Part shown: piece after piece, positions 16,110-25,991 of the stretch
Numbering within the stretch: the first letter of the stretch is position 1
Layout of the letters: every line of letters begins with the position of its first letter
Assembly (NCBI GenBank): GCA_022483045.1
Contig: JAKVOA010000001.1
Location: 1,015,750 to 1,079,749 of the forward strand
Direction: 5' to 3'
Length of the DNA stretch: 64,000 nt
DNA from: Oscillospiraceae bacterium
GTDB taxonomy: Bacteria > Bacillota > Clostridia > Oscillospirales > Acutalibacteraceae
Notes under the pieces: model-generated
Database searches by the model: none
What the model was told of the DNA's origin: nothing
The model's input: only the letters and a program-made list of their open reading frames with translations
Program-made: the position numbers and the translations under genes

Positions 16110-17372
16110 ATGGACCACACACTTGCAGCAGAACTTGCGTTGATTATTCTCTGCGTTATCTTGTCTGCATTCTTTTCTGCCGCTGAAACGGCTTACAATA
16201 CGCTAAACCGTGTGCGCATAAAAAACATGGCCACCGGCGGTAATAAGCGCGCTGCCCAAACGCTGCGGATTGCAGATAATTATGACAATCTGCTTTCTAC
16301 TATTTTGATAGGAAACAACGTTGTCAATATCTTTGCTTCTTCCTTGGCAACGATTTTTTTCACATATCTGCTGGGAAAAAATGGAGTTTCTGTTTCCACT
16401 GCTGTAATGACTGTTGTAGTGCTCATTTTTGGCGAGATTACGCCTAAATGGCTGGCAAAGCAATATGCTGACCAATACGCAATGTCTGTTGCACCGGCAC
16501 TGCATGCTTTGATTATCTTATTTACCCCGCTAAACTGGATCTTCTCTTTATGGAAGCGTCTGCTGACACATCTTTTTAAACACCCGGACAACGCCAAAAT
16601 GACACAGGATGACCTGATGACCATTGTGGACGAAGCACAAAGCGACGGTGGCATTGACGAGCGCAACGGTGACCTTATTCGCTCTGCTATTGAGTTTAAC
16701 GACTTGGATGCAGGCGATATTTTAACCCCGCGCGTCGACGTAATTGCAATCGACAAAGACGCCTCTCTGGATGAAATTACAGATTTGTTCATTCACAATA
16801 GTTTTTCACGTATTCCCGTTTTTGAAGGCTCTATTGACAACATTATCGGCATGATCCACGAAAAAGATTTCTTCCGTGGACTGCACACTGGTATGACCTC
16901 TATTGAGGGGATTATTCAAAAGATTATCTATATAGGCACTGGTGTACATATTAGTGACCTGCTGCATGAACTACAGCAAAGCCAGACACACATGGCGGTT
17001 GTGGTAGATGAATTTGGCGGTACCGAAGGCATTATTACTATGGAAGATATCGTAGAAGAACTGGTCGGAGAAATCTGGGACGAGCATGACCATGTGATTC
17101 AATATTTTCGCAAGGTCGGTAAGCAGCGCTATGCAGTAAACTGCAGCGCCGATTTGGACGATTTCTTTACCTTTTTCCGCATTCCCTTAAATGCGGAAGA
17201 CTTCGATTATATGACCGTAAGCGGCTGGGTCATGGAGCAGCTCGGAAAGATTCCTGCTGTGGGAGATACCTTTCAGTATCACAATTACACGATTTCAGTA
17301 ACCAAAACCTCTGCCAGACATGCAGTGCAGATTGTACTGCAAAGCCGACAGCCTGTACAGCCAAATGATTGA
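16110..17372 (+). CDS. CNNM/CBS-domain membrane protein (hemolysin C / CorC family)
   Basis: 420 residues. The N-terminal DUF21/CNNM transmembrane domain (about 1-180) contains [19 protein letters not shown] and [13 protein letters not shown]; next come paired CBS domains (~200-330: [40 protein letters not shown]) and a C-terminal CorC/HlyC domain. Relatives are linked to Mg2+ (or Co2+) export across the cytoplasmic membrane, with CBS domains sensing Mg-ATP; the old name hemolysin is misleading. The start at 16110 has GGGAGA 13 nt upstream, a rather long spacing. The glycosyltransferase gene follows 28 bp later in the same direction, so the two probably form an operon. Confidence 0.88.
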   Translation: MDHTLAAELALIILCVILSAFFSAAETAYNTLNRVRIKNMATGGNKRAAQTLRIADNYDNLLSTILIGNNVVNIFASSLATIFFTYLLGKNGVSVSTAVMTVVVLIFGEITPKWLAKQYADQYAMSVAPALHALIILFTPLNWIFSLWKRLLTHLFKHPDNAKMTQDDLMTIVDEAQSDGGIDERNGDLIRSAIEFNDLDAGDILTPRVDVIAIDKDASLDEITDLFIHNSFSRIPVFEGSIDNIIGMIHEKDFFRGLHTGMTSIEGIIQKIIYIGTGVHISDLLHELQQSQTHMAVVVDEFGGTEGIITMEDIVEELVGEIWDEHDHVIQYFRKVGKQRYAVNCSADLDDFFTFFRIPLNAEDFDYMTVSGWVMEQLGKIPAVGDTFQYHNYTISVTKTSARHAVQIVLQSRQPVQPND

Positions 17373-17400
17373 CCGGTGGTTTTTTGAGGAGGCACCAAAA

Positions 17401-18399
17401 ATGTCCGAAGTCTCTTTATCACTGATTCTGCCAGTACACAATGAAGAGCGAAAGATTGCAAAGACCCTGCAGTATCTTTTTTCAAAGGCCGCGGATTTGC
17501 CGAAAACAGAATGGATTATTGTAGACACAGGCTCTACAGACAATACTGTTTTAGAGGCCGTACAGGCGCTGCACGCTGCACATCAGCAGGGATGCGTCAT
17601 GCAAAACGGAAACAGCACGATTGCAGCGGGGCTTAATACCGGCCTAGCACACGTGCATGGGGTTTATGTTTCCTTTCTTTTTCCGCAAAAATTATACCAA
17701 AACTGTCCAGCAGAGTATTGTCGGGATGCACAGCGTACGCACGCAGACCTAATCTTTGGCTGCAAAACAGAAGAAAGCTCTCGTCATGCCGCAAAACGCC
17801 TGCCGGGCACAGGGCCAAAGCAAAGCGAATACACCCTGCATGTACTGAAGGGGGAACTGCAGCTTGACCTTTCCGCTGTGGTTGTACGCTTTCATTTTCT
17901 GTCGGAAAACAATATTTGCTTTTCTGAAAACTGCCGTTTCGGCTATGCAGAAGAATTCTTGCTGCGCTGCCTGCTGCTGGCCAACAGCGTTTATCAGTCT
18001 CCCCTGCTTTTGCAGCGCGATACTGGTCACGAACTGCCTGCAAAGGATGTTATCTGCGGTGCGGCTGTCCTGCAGCGTATCGATGCACTGATTCGTGTTG
18101 CAGATATTCTGCACAGCAGCAAAAGCAGCAGCCCAGAGTTGATTTCATTCTATCAGGAAGAGTATATTCCTAAAACGATTCTCTCCTGCATTGACAGGCT
18201 TTTGCAGGAAGGATACCACCATAATGTAATCAAACTGTATCTGCGCCGGGGCGGATATGATAAGATGCTGCTGATCGGCAGCCATACAGACCCAGCGCTG
18301 CGCGGTAAAATTTTTCAGTGGAAAACTCTTTCCTTGTTTTACAAACCACAAAAAGCACAAAAAGGGCTTTCACAAACAGTGGGCAAAAAGAAGCATTAA
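17401..18399 (+). CDS. family 2 glycosyltransferase-like protein
   Basis: 332 residues from the ATG at 17401, preferred because GAGGAGG lies 8-10 nt upstream; a longer frame begins inside the CNNM gene. N-terminal GT-A fold: LSLILPVHNEERKIAKTLQY, then EWIIVDTGSTDNTVLEAVQA with the nucleotide-sugar Asp. The rest is poorly conserved and I see no clear DxD at the expected place, so the substrate and even activity are uncertain. It lacks membrane helices. Downstream of the CNNM gene, with a bidirectional terminator after it. Confidence 0.7.
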   Translation: MSEVSLSLILPVHNEERKIAKTLQYLFSKAADLPKTEWIIVDTGSTDNTVLEAVQALHAAHQQGCVMQNGNSTIAAGLNTGLAHVHGVYVSFLFPQKLYQNCPAEYCRDAQRTHADLIFGCKTEESSRHAAKRLPGTGPKQSEYTLHVLKGELQLDLSAVVVRFHFLSENNICFSENCRFGYAEEFLLRCLLLANSVYQSPLLLQRDTGHELPAKDVICGAAVLQRIDALIRVADILHSSKSSSPELISFYQEEYIPKTILSCIDRLLQEGYHHNVIKLYLRRGGYDKMLLIGSHTDPALRGKIFQWKTLSLFYKPQKAQKGLSQTVGKKKH

Positions 18400-18400
18400 A

Positions 18401-18435
18401 AAATGGTCTTCGCATTAAAAACGCGGAGACCATTT
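18401..18435. terminator. bidirectional terminator between glycosyltransferase and transketolase genes
   Basis: A 13-bp stem (AAATGGTCTTCGC arm, one mismatch/GU) and 9-nt loop. On the minus strand it ends in T6 and serves the transketolase operon ending at 18453; on plus it follows the glycosyltransferase stop with a weaker AT tail. Confidence 0.85.
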
Positions 18436-18452
18436 ATAATATTAACTTATGA

Positions 18453-19400
18453 TTACTTGCCAAGTACCTGCTTTACGGTTTTTGCAATGCCGTCTGCACA
18501 AAGCCCAAATTCCTTAAGGAGTTCAGCGCCAGGGCCAGAATGTCCAAAGCAGTCTTGTGTACCCATGCGGATAACCGGTGCCGGATACGATTCACACAGT
18601 GCACTGCAGACAGCCTCGCCCAGGCCGCCGATGACATTGTGCTCTTCTACTGTAACGATCTTACCTGTTTCTTTTGCAGCCTTGATAATCAGTTCTTTGT
18701 CCAGCGGCTTAATGGTATGAATGTCCAATACACGAACGGAAATTTCCTCTGCCTTTAAAGCATCGGCTGCCTTCACAGCTTCCGTTACCATCAGGCCTGT
18801 TGCTACAACCGTAATGTCTTTGCCATCACGCAGGGTAATTCCTTTGCCGATTTCAAAGTGGTAGTCATCATTGTTATTGATGCTCTCTACCGGCAGACGG
18901 CCAAGGCGTATATAGCAGGGGCCATTGTAATCAACAACTGCACGAACCGCTGCCATCATCTCATAGTGGTCTGCAGGGTTCAGCACAACCATGCCCGGAA
19001 TAGTGCGCATAAGGGCAATATCCTCCAGACACTGATGTGTAGCGCCGTCCTCACCTACAGAAATACCTGCATGAGAACCAACAATTTTTACATTCAAATG
19101 CGGGTAACCGACAGAGTTGCGGACCTGCTCAAAGGCACGGCCTGCACTGAACATGGCAAAGCTTGCAGCAAAAGGGATTTTGCCGCAGGTAGCCAAACCG
19201 GCCGCAATACCAATCATATTGCACTCTGCAATACCGACATCGACAAAGCGCTCTGGATAAGCTTTTTTGAAAATCGCTGTTTTGGTAGCCTGCGCAAGGT
19301 CGGCATCCAGCACAACAATGTTAGGATTATCTTTCGCTGCTGCTGTAACCGCCAGACCAAACGATTCACGTGTTGCTTTTTTTACCATCTCAGCCATCAT
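18453..19400 (-). CDS. transketolase, C-terminal subunit
   Basis: 315 residues comprising the pyrimidine-binding and C-terminal domains of transketolase as a separate chain, as is usual in Clostridia and archaea. Motifs: DADLAQATKTAIFKKAYPER, FVDVGIAECNMIGIAAGLA (the Glu that activates thiamine diphosphate), GSHAGISVGEDGATHQCLED, and VTVEEHNVIGGLGEAV. It pairs with the N-terminal subunit to transfer two-carbon ketol units in the non-oxidative pentose phosphate pathway, in the cytoplasm. The start overlaps the stop of the N-terminal gene by 4 bases (ATGA), so the subunits are translationally coupled. Confidence 0.95.
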   Translation of the reverse strand: MMAEMVKKATRESFGLAVTAAAKDNPNIVVLDADLAQATKTAIFKKAYPERFVDVGIAECNMIGIAAGLATCGKIPFAASFAMFSAGRAFEQVRNSVGYPHLNVKIVGSHAGISVGEDGATHQCLEDIALMRTIPGMVVLNPADHYEMMAAVRAVVDYNGPCYIRLGRLPVESINNNDDYHFEIGKGITLRDGKDITVVATGLMVTEAVKAADALKAEEISVRVLDIHTIKPLDKELIIKAAKETGKIVTVEEHNVIGGLGEAVCSALCESYPAPVIRMGTQDCFGHSGPGAELLKEFGLCADGIAKTVKQVLGK

Positions 19401-20242
19401 TCTGCCTCCAGTCTGTCAAGCTCAGCATTTAGTTCTGTCATTGCCTGATGATACTGCTCTTCATTAGGAGCCTTTCCATGCCAGCCGACCTGGTTTTCCA
19501 TATAAGAAACACCTTTGCCCTTTGTTGTATTCATAATAATACAGGAGGGCTTGCCCTTTACAGAGCGCGCCTTAGCAAAAGCTTTCTCCATATCATCAAA
19601 GCAATGGCCGTTAATCGTCTGAACAGCAAAACCAAAAGCTTCAAATTTTTTATCGATTGGCTGCGGGCCGCCGACTTCGGCAACCGGGCCGTCAATCTGC
19701 AGACCATTGGAGTCAACTACAATACAGAGGTTGTCCAGTTTATGGTGGCCTGCAAACATAGAGGCCTCCCAAACCTGGCCTTCCTCCAGCTCGCCGTCGC
19801 CCAAAAGGGCATATACACGGTAATCCTTTTTATCCATTTTCCCTGCCAGTGCCATACCGCACGCGGCAGAAATTCCCTGGCCCAAAGAACCGGTGCTCAT
19901 ATCAATGCCGGGGGTGTGCTTCATATCCGGGTGGCCCTGCAGCATAGCGCCAATGTGGCGCAGCGACTTGAGCTCTTCCTTTGAAAAATACCCGCGCTCT
20001 GCCAAAGCGGCATAAAGGCCTGGGCAGGTGTGGCCTTTGCTCAGCACAAAACGATCGCGGTCAGGATCTTTTGGATTTTTCGGGTCAATGCGAAGCTCTT
20101 TAAAGTAAAGATAGGTAAAAAGATCCGCAGCTGAAAGTGAACCGCCGGGATGACCGGACTGTGCATGATAGACGCCTTCGATAATGCCCATACGAACTTT
20201 GCAGGCAGTTATCTTCAGTGCTTTCTTTTCCGTGCTGTTCAT
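19397..20242 (-). CDS. transketolase, N-terminal subunit
   Basis: 281 residues carrying the thiamine-diphosphate/Mg2+ binding domain: AQSGHPGGSLSAADLFTYLY, the cofactor motif YALLGDGELEEGQVWEASMF with the distal Asn in VVDSNGLQIDGP, and KGKGVSYMEN. It forms the active heterotetramer with the downstream C-terminal subunit. AGGAGGG lies 7 nt before the ATG, and a clear promoter stands at 20280-20308. The operon is these two genes only. Confidence 0.95.
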   Translation of the reverse strand: MNSTEKKALKITACKVRMGIIEGVYHAQSGHPGGSLSAADLFTYLYFKELRIDPKNPKDPDRDRFVLSKGHTCPGLYAALAERGYFSKEELKSLRHIGAMLQGHPDMKHTPGIDMSTGSLGQGISAACGMALAGKMDKKDYRVYALLGDGELEEGQVWEASMFAGHHKLDNLCIVVDSNGLQIDGPVAEVGGPQPIDKKFEAFGFAVQTINGHCFDDMEKAFAKARSVKGKPSCIIMNTTKGKGVSYMENQVGWHGKAPNEEQYHQAMTELNAELDRLEAE

Positions 20243-20279
20243 GATATCCCTCCTGAAGTTTTTGTATGCTCATGGGTTC

Positions 20280-20308
20280 ATTATACACTCTTCCTGTATC
20301 TCAAACAA
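20280..20308 (-). promoter_or_regulatory. sigma-A promoter of the transketolase operon
   Basis: Minus strand TTGTTT (20303-20308), 17-bp spacer, TATAAT (20280-20285), 38 bp before the start codon. Confidence 0.8.
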
Positions 20309-20373
20309 GTAAGTTCTTAAAAAGCGTGAATGGTGCCAAAGCAGCAGAAACTTTTTTGTGCAGAAAAGAAAAA

Positions 20374-20402
20374 AGCCGACCGCAGACGAACTGCAGTCAG
20401 CT
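20374..20402 (-). terminator. terminator after the flavin reductase-rubredoxin gene
   Basis: 12-bp stem AGCTGACTGCAG / CTGCGGTCGGCT (minus strand, GU pairs) with loop TTCGT, followed by T6. It is only 5 bases from the stop codon and ends the glyA-rarA-flavin reductase unit. Confidence 0.88.
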
Positions 20403-20407
20403 TCTTT

Positions 20408-21070
20408 TTATACCCGCTTGCGTACAAAAGCGGATTTTGGCGCGCCGCACACCGGGCATACCCAGCTTTCCGGCAGCTCCTCAAACGGCGTAATCGGGTC
20501 ATTGTACACATAGCTACAAACTGTGCAGACCAAAGACTCGCCGTCATTGCCAGAGCGGTCCGGTGTAGGTTCCTGGTAAGTCGGGGCATTTTTTGGCGCA
20601 TTGCCCTTTATCACGCGGTGATAGTACGAATAGGTCATCGGCGTACCGACAACCTTGTCGCTTCCCGCTAAAATTTCTGCTAAAAAGACGGTATGGGTCG
20701 GCGTCTCCATAGAATCGACAACTTTGCACAAAAACCAGCAGCAGCTGTTTTCCTTAATAACCGGAACCCCTTCACGCAGCATTTTATAGCGGATATTCGC
20801 AAGCTTTTCGCCGCTTCGCCCAGAAGTAAAGCCCAGCGCACCGATAACTGCACCAGAGGTATCTTCACTGAGCACACTGACGGTAAACAGACCGTTTCTG
20901 CGAATACATTCGCAACTATAGTTGTTGCGGTTGAGACTGACCGTCAGCAGATTTGGATGATTAGAAGCCTGGGTCACTGTATTGGCAATGCACGCAGAGG
21001 GATACCGGCCATCTGTTACACCGATTGCATACATGCCATACGTGAGGCTGAAAAGAGACTCGTTTTTCAT
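20408..21070 (-). CDS. flavin reductase-rubredoxin fusion (high-molecular-weight rubredoxin, Hrb type)
   Basis: 220 residues. Residues ~1-150 form an FMN-binding split barrel of the flavin reductase family ([40 protein letters not shown]). Residues ~170-220 are a rubredoxin with both iron knuckles, [13 protein letters not shown] and [14 protein letters not shown]. In Moorella, Hrb passes electrons from NAD(P)H to flavodiiron proteins that reduce O2 or NO; that role here is inference, since no flavodiiron gene is in the window. It is last in a minus-strand run glyA-rarA-hrb with gaps of 32 and 44 bp. Confidence 0.88.
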   Translation of the reverse strand: MKNESLFSLTYGMYAIGVTDGRYPSACIANTVTQASNHPNLLTVSLNRNNYSCECIRRNGLFTVSVLSEDTSGAVIGALGFTSGRSGEKLANIRYKMLREGVPVIKENSCCWFLCKVVDSMETPTHTVFLAEILAGSDKVVGTPMTYSYYHRVIKGNAPKNAPTYQEPTPDRSGNDGESLVCTVCSYVYNDPITPFEELPESWVCPVCGAPKSAFVRKRV

Positions 21071-21114
21071 ACAGAACCTCCCAGAATCGAAATAACCAAA
21101 CCGGTGCGGCAGTT

Positions 21115-22407
21115 TTATTTACCACCTGATCCGGTCTGATCTTTAATGCGGCTCCAATAAGCCGCATAAGACTGCTCTATTTTATTGTCGCCGGGATGAT
21201 AATATACGCTGCCCTGCAGGGCATCCGGCAAATACTGCTGCGCCACCCAGTGCCCAGGAAAGCTGTGCGGATATTTGTAAAACTGCCCTTTTTTGCTGAC
21301 ATCGTCGCCGTCATAATGCTTATTCTGCAGACAGCGCGGCACTGGGCCACCTTTGCCGGCTTGTACATCTGCCAATGCCGCATCAATGGACGCCTCGCCA
21401 GTATTACTTTTCGGCGACTGGCAGACCAAAATGACCGCGTCCGCCAAAGGAATGCGTGCCTCTGGCAGGCCAACCATCTGTGCGGCATCTACTGCCGCCT
21501 TGACAATCGGGATAATCTGCGGATAAGCAAGGCCAACATCTTCACAAGCACAGACCATCAGCCGCCGGCAGGCAGAGGGCAAATCCCCCGCTGCAAGCAA
21601 ACGCGCCAAATAGTGCAGCGCCGCATTTGCATCAGAACCGCGCATGGATTTTTGGTAAGCAGAAACAATGTCGTAATGCTCGTCTCCCTCGCGGTCATAC
21701 CGCGGGGCACTGCTCTGGGTCAGCTCTTCCGCAAGGTCAGGGCTTACATGCAGGGCACCATCTGTTTCTTCCGCCGCAAGCGCACAGAGCTCAGCTGCAT
21801 TCATCGCTTTGCGTACATCCCCGCCGCAAGAAAACGCAATGCGGCGCACAGCTTCTTTATCTGCTGTAATCGGCTTTCCGCGTTCTTCGGAAAGGAAGCG
21901 AAATGCGCGCTCCACCGCTGGAACGATTTCTTCCGGTGTTACAGATTTAAACTCAAATACGGTAGAGCGGCTTAAGACGGCATTGTACACATAAAAATAG
22001 GGATTTTCTGTTGTGGAAGCAATCAGGGTAATGTCCCCATTTTCGATAAACTCCAATAAAGTCTGCTGCTGCTTTTTATTAAAATACTGAATTTCATCGA
22101 GATACAGCAGAATGCCGTTGACCGCTTCCAAAGTGCCAACTTTGCTGACGATAGAGCGAATATCGGCTGTAGAGGCAGAGGTGCCATTTAATTTATACAG
22201 ATGCTTTTTCGTGCGTTTTGCGATAATTGAGGCAAGCGTTGTTTTGCCCACGCCGGAAGGTCCGTAAAAAACCAGGTTGGGAATCTCTCCGCTCTCAATA
22301 ATGCGGCGCAAAGGACGCCCCGGCCCCAAAAGATGACGCTGGCCGACAATCTCGTCCAAGGTCTGCGGACGGATACGGTCTGCAAGAGGAGCTGACAAGA
22401 TTTCCAC
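21115..22407 (-). CDS. rarA: replication-associated recombination protein A (RarA/MgsA), AAA+ ATPase
   Basis: 430 residues, typical length. N-terminal [20 protein letters not shown] and [20 protein letters not shown]; Walker [21 protein letters not shown]; Walker [21 protein letters not shown] (Gln where many homologues have His); sensor [13 protein letters not shown]; the C-terminal MgsA domain includes [20 protein letters not shown] and ends with the conserved [20 protein letters not shown]. RarA acts at stalled replication forks with SSB. It sits 32 bp after glyA and 44 bp before the flavin reductase gene. Confidence 0.95.
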   Translation of the reverse strand: MEILSAPLADRIRPQTLDEIVGQRHLLGPGRPLRRIIESGEIPNLVFYGPSGVGKTTLASIIAKRTKKHLYKLNGTSASTADIRSIVSKVGTLEAVNGILLYLDEIQYFNKKQQQTLLEFIENGDITLIASTTENPYFYVYNAVLSRSTVFEFKSVTPEEIVPAVERAFRFLSEERGKPITADKEAVRRIAFSCGGDVRKAMNAAELCALAAEETDGALHVSPDLAEELTQSSAPRYDREGDEHYDIVSAYQKSMRGSDANAALHYLARLLAAGDLPSACRRLMVCACEDVGLAYPQIIPIVKAAVDAAQMVGLPEARIPLADAVILVCQSPKSNTGEASIDAALADVQAGKGGPVPRCLQNKHYDGDDVSKKGQFYKYPHSFPGHWVAQQYLPDALQGSVYYHPGDNKIEQSYAAYWSRIKDQTGSGGK

Positions 22408-22439
22408 TTCCTTTTCGGCAAAGCTTACGAGCTAGCGCC

Positions 22440-23693
22440 TCACTCGTACAGCGGATACTTTTTGCACAGAGCATCCACCTTTGCAAGGGAAGCTTCTTTT
22501 GTTCCTTCAAAATCATTGATAGAGTCGGCAATGCAGGAAGCAATGATGTCCATATCTGCCGGCTGCATACCGCGGGTCGTTACGGCCGGCGTGCCAAGGC
22601 GCAGACCAGAAGTCTTGAACGGACTGCGGGTCTCACCCGGAACCGTATTCTTATTTGCTGTAATCCGAATAGAATCCAAGCGGGTTTCCAGTTCCTTGCC
22701 AGTCAGGTCCATACCGGTCAAGTCAACAAGCAGCAGATGGTTGTCGGTGCCGCCGGAAACCAGCTTGACCCCGCGGCGTAGCAGGCCGTCTGCCAAAGCT
22801 TTGGCATTTTCTACGATCTTCTGGCCATAGACTTTAAATTCAGGCTTGAGCGCCTCACCCAGGCAAACCGCCTTGCCTGCAATGATGTGCATGAGAGGGC
22901 CTCCCTGTGTGCCGGGGAAAATTGCCTTGTCGATTGCTTTCGCATATTTCTCTTTGCAGAGGATAATGCCACCACGCGGGCCACGCAGCGTTTTGTGGGT
23001 CGTTGTTGTGACAATATCCGCATACTCGACCGGGTTGGGATGCACGCCTGCCGCAACCAAACCGGCAATATGTGCCATATCAATCATCAGAATTGCGCCG
23101 CAGGCGTCTGCTGCTTCGCGGAATTTCTTAAAGTCAATGACACGCGGATAAGCGCTGGCGCCGCCGACAATCAGCTTTGGCTTAACTTCTTTCGCCTGCT
23201 CAATCAGTTTATCATAATCAATACGGCCGGTTTTGGCATCAACCCCATAAGGAACAAAATGAAAATAACTACCGGAAAGATTGACCGGAGAGCCGTGTGT
23301 CAAGTGGCCGCCCTCGGTAAGATTCATACCCATGACGGTATCGCCGGGCTTAAGCAAGGCAAAATAGACGGCAATATTGGCCTGTGCGCCGGAATGCGGC
23401 TGCACATTAGCGTGCTCGGCCCCAAAAAGCTCGCAGGCGCGCTGACGGGCAATCTCCTCTACGACATCGACATACTGGCAACCGCCGTAATAGCGCTTGC
23501 CAGGGTAACCTTCGGCATATTTGTTGGTCAGTACGCTGCCCATAGCTGCCATGACAGCCGGGGAAACGATATTTTCAGAAGCAATCAGTTCCAAGTTGCG
23601 GCGCTGGCGGGCAAGCTCATCCTGCATAGCGCTGCCAACCTCTGGATCAGCTTTTTTTACGAACCCGATCGTGTCCATTATGTCCTTATACAT
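22440..23693 (-). CDS. glyA: serine hydroxymethyltransferase
   Basis: 417 residues, full length. Interconverts serine + THF with glycine + 5,10-methylene-THF in the cytoplasm. Visible: [60 protein letters not shown], and the PLP-lysine motif [20 protein letters not shown]. Good AAGGAGA site before the ATG and a near-consensus promoter at 23724-23752. First gene of glyA-rarA-hrb. Confidence 0.97.
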   Translation of the reverse strand: MYKDIMDTIGFVKKADPEVGSAMQDELARQRRNLELIASENIVSPAVMAAMGSVLTNKYAEGYPGKRYYGGCQYVDVVEEIARQRACELFGAEHANVQPHSGAQANIAVYFALLKPGDTVMGMNLTEGGHLTHGSPVNLSGSYFHFVPYGVDAKTGRIDYDKLIEQAKEVKPKLIVGGASAYPRVIDFKKFREAADACGAILMIDMAHIAGLVAAGVHPNPVEYADIVTTTTHKTLRGPRGGIILCKEKYAKAIDKAIFPGTQGGPLMHIIAGKAVCLGEALKPEFKVYGQKIVENAKALADGLLRRGVKLVSGGTDNHLLLVDLTGMDLTGKELETRLDSIRITANKNTVPGETRSPFKTSGLRLGTPAVTTRGMQPADMDIIASCIADSINDFEGTKEASLAKVDALCKKYPLYE

Positions 23694-23723
23694 ATCTTTT
23701 TCTCCTTGCAGTCAATTTTCTTT

Positions 23724-23752
23724 ATTATACCGTCAGAGGTAAAAAAACTCAA
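23724..23752 (-). promoter_or_regulatory. sigma-A promoter of glyA
   Basis: Minus strand TTGAGT (23747-23752), 17-bp spacer, TATAAT (23724-23729), 30 bp before the ATG. Confidence 0.8.
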
Positions 23753-23811
23753 CACTTCTATACAAGAAAGTGCTGAAAAGGAAGCTTTTCGGTGTTCCGG
23801 GGCTCTTTTCC

Positions 23812-23840
23812 TTTACTATTTTAACCTTTTGCAGTAAAAT
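23812..23840 (+). promoter_or_regulatory. sigma-A promoter of the nth operon
   Basis: TTTACT (23812-23817), 17-bp spacer, TAAAAT (23835-23840), 36 bp before the ATG at 23877. Confidence 0.6.
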
Positions 23841-23876
23841 AAAACCGACAAATTCTAAAAAGGCGGTATGTGCATT

Positions 23877-24530
23877 ATGACAACAAAAGAGCGGGCACTG
23901 CTGGCAGTTGACGCACTGAAAAAAGAATATACGGGGGCTGTGTGCTCCCTACTTTATACAAAACCGCTGCAGCTGCTGATTGCCACCCGGCTGTCTGCAC
24001 AGTGCACCGACGCACGTGTCAACAAAGTGACACCCGCACTTTTTGCCCGCTTTCCTACACTAGAGGCTTTTTGTGAAGCCACCCCAGAGGAGGTTGGCGA
24101 ATACATCCACTCCTGCGGCCTGTACAAAACCAAAGCACGCGACATCTGCGCCATGTGCAAAATGCTGCGCGATGACTTTGGCGGTACTGTCCCCGATACC
24201 TTGGAAGCGCTGACAAAGCTGCCCGGCGTGGGCCGCAAAACCGCCAATCTGATTCTCGGCGATATCTACCACAAACCTGCTGTTGTCACCGACACCCACT
24301 GCATCCGTATCTGCGGTAAGCTGGGGCTTTCCACCGGGAAAGACCCCAAAAAAGTGGAAATGCAGCTGCGAAAAGTGCTGCCGCCGGAAGAAAGCAACGA
24401 TTTCTGCCACCGGCTGGTGCTGCACGGGCGAGCCGTATGCACTGCCCGCAGCCCTAAATGCCAAATTTGCTGTATGCGCGAATTCTGCAAAACTTATACA
24501 GCTTCACAGGAGGAAACCAGCGAACTATGA
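23877..24530 (+). CDS. nth: endonuclease III
   Basis: 217 residues. DNA glycosylase/AP lyase for oxidised pyrimidines. Helix-hairpin-helix and catalytic residues in LTKLPGVGRKTANLILGDIY and AVVTDTHCIRICGKLGL (catalytic Lys and Asp), then the [4Fe-4S] ligands C-x6-C-x2-C-x5-C in CTARSPKCQICCMREFC. The ATG at 23877 is chosen because AGGCGG is 10 nt upstream; the ATG at 23868 is too close to it. The stop overlaps the next start (ATGA). Confidence 0.95.
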   Translation: MTTKERALLAVDALKKEYTGAVCSLLYTKPLQLLIATRLSAQCTDARVNKVTPALFARFPTLEAFCEATPEEVGEYIHSCGLYKTKARDICAMCKMLRDDFGGTVPDTLEALTKLPGVGRKTANLILGDIYHKPAVVTDTHCIRICGKLGLSTGKDPKKVEMQLRKVLPPEESNDFCHRLVLHGRAVCTARSPKCQICCMREFCKTYTASQEETSEL

Positions 24531-25063
24531 AAAAGCTTCTCATTGTTGTGGATTTTCAAAATGACTTTGTCACCGGCAGTCTCGGCTTTCCGACCGCGGA
24601 GCAGCTGGAAAAACCGATTTGTCAAAAGATTGCCGCATACCTCAGCGCTGGGTGCGATGTGATTTATACAATGGATACCCATACACCAGACTACCTGCAT
24701 ACTGCAGAGGGAAAGGCCCTGCCTGTAGTGCACTGTGTAAAAGGGACACCCGGCTGGAAACTGTACGGCCGCGCCGCCGGGCTGCTACAGAACTGCCGTA
24801 AATTCGAAAAGCCCTGTTTTGGTTGTGCGGATTTAATTCCATTTCTACAGGACGGGCAGTACAGTTCTGTGGAACTGTGCGGGCTGGTCAGCAATATCTG
24901 TGTTTTGGCAAATGCAGTGCTCACAAAAGCTGCTTTACCTGAAGCTGATGTCTTAGTAGATTCCGCCTGCACCGGCGCAGCAGACCAGACACAAAACGAA
25001 GAAGCGCTGCGCTGTATGGAAAGTATGCAGATTCAGGTCATGAGGCATGCTGATGAACATTAA
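24527..25063 (+). CDS. isochorismatase-fold cysteine hydrolase, probable nicotinamidase
   Basis: 178 residues. Starts MKKLLIVVDFQNDFVTGSLG with the catalytic Asp; VIYTMDTHTPDYL supplies the D-x-H metal ligands, PVVHCVKGTPGWKL the distal His and catalytic Lys, and ELCGLVSNICVLANAV the nucleophile Cys. The metal-ligand pattern and HCVKGTPG are those of nicotinamidase (PncA), which deamidates nicotinamide in NAD salvage. It lacks the usual SHV/S-x-F metal-side loop spacing, so a different amide cannot be excluded. The ATG overlaps the nth stop by 4 bases and AGGAGG lies about 10 nt upstream. Confidence 0.8.
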   Translation: MKKLLIVVDFQNDFVTGSLGFPTAEQLEKPICQKIAAYLSAGCDVIYTMDTHTPDYLHTAEGKALPVVHCVKGTPGWKLYGRAAGLLQNCRKFEKPCFGCADLIPFLQDGQYSSVELCGLVSNICVLANAVLTKAALPEADVLVDSACTGAADQTQNEEALRCMESMQIQVMRHADEH

Positions 25064-25880
25064 ACTGCTTGCAATTGATATGGACGGCACAGCCTTAAAC
25101 AGCATGAACACCCTCTCCCCCGGAAACCAAGCTGCACTGGAGCGTGCAGTGCAGGCGGGCATTTATGTTGTGCCGGCCTCTGGCCGACAATACACCGGCC
25201 TGCCGCCAGAACTTGAAAAAGTAAAAGGAATTCGGTATTATCTGTGCAGCAACGGCGCTGTTGTATATGACCGCGCACAGAAGAAAGTGCTTCATCAGGA
25301 TTTAATGAGCTGTTCCCTTGCGCTGCGCATTTTGGCGCAGCTGCAGCAGTACAAGAGTGCCTCGGCCGATGTTTACATTGACGGCAAAGCCTATACCAGT
25401 ACAGAAAAGTACCAAAATCCCTCACAATTCGGTGTAGACCCCTATCATGTCAAAAACTTTCTCCGCTCTCGTACGCCGAAAGACAGCCTTTCTGCATTTG
25501 TACGCGGCGGTCATCTGCGCCCGGAAAAAGTCTTTTCTCTCTTTTTGGATTTACAGGAATGCAGACAATGCTGGGATGTTTTTTCTGCGTGGCCGGAATT
25601 GGCTGTCACAAAAACGATAGAAAGCACAATTGAATTGACAAACAGAACCGCCACCAAAGGCGGCGGGCTTAAAGCCTTGGCCTCGCTGCTAAATCTTTCG
25701 CCGGCGGAAGTGATGGCAATAGGAGACGGGCACAATGACCTGCCTATGCTTGACTGGGCCGGCACCAGCGTTGCAATGGGAAACGCCAGTGACCAGGTAA
25801 AACAGCATGCTTCTTTTGTAACGGACAGCTGCGACAGCGACGGCCTTGCCAAAGCAATTACACGCTTTCTCTTTTCCTGA
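25047..25880 (+). CDS. HAD-superfamily (Cof-type) phosphatase
   Basis: 277 residues with all four HAD motifs: LLAIDMDGTALNS (nucleophile and general acid Asp), VPASGRQYTGLP (Ser/Thr motif II), ATKGGGLKALASLL (Lys) and VMAIGDGHNDLPML (Mg-binding Asp pair), plus the C2 cap domain between. Cof-type enzymes dephosphorylate sugar phosphates or cofactor phosphates; the substrate is unknown. The start overlaps the preceding gene by 17 bp; an ATG at 25053 is an alternative. Third gene of the nth unit, followed by a terminator. Confidence 0.88.
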   Translation: MLMNIKLLAIDMDGTALNSMNTLSPGNQAALERAVQAGIYVVPASGRQYTGLPPELEKVKGIRYYLCSNGAVVYDRAQKKVLHQDLMSCSLALRILAQLQQYKSASADVYIDGKAYTSTEKYQNPSQFGVDPYHVKNFLRSRTPKDSLSAFVRGGHLRPEKVFSLFLDLQECRQCWDVFSAWPELAVTKTIESTIELTNRTATKGGGLKALASLLNLSPAEVMAIGDGHNDLPMLDWAGTSVAMGNASDQVKQHASFVTDSCDSDGLAKAITRFLFS

Positions 25881-25921
25881 AATTTACACTGCAAACGAGA
25901 TAATCTAAAATATAGAATTGA

Positions 25922-25952
25922 CAGCAGGTTCTCTTAACCCGCTGCCTTTTTT
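25922..25952 (+). terminator. terminator of the nth operon
   Basis: Stem CAGCAGGTT / AACCCGCTG (one mismatch), 5-nt loop, then T6. Confidence 0.7.
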
Positions 25953-25991
25953 GATTTGACTGCCGCAGCAAAAACGAAGGAGACACATTCC

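Noticed and set aside
22887..23837. 316-residue plus-strand open frame
   Set aside because: Antisense to glyA; its openness is due to the codon use of glyA.
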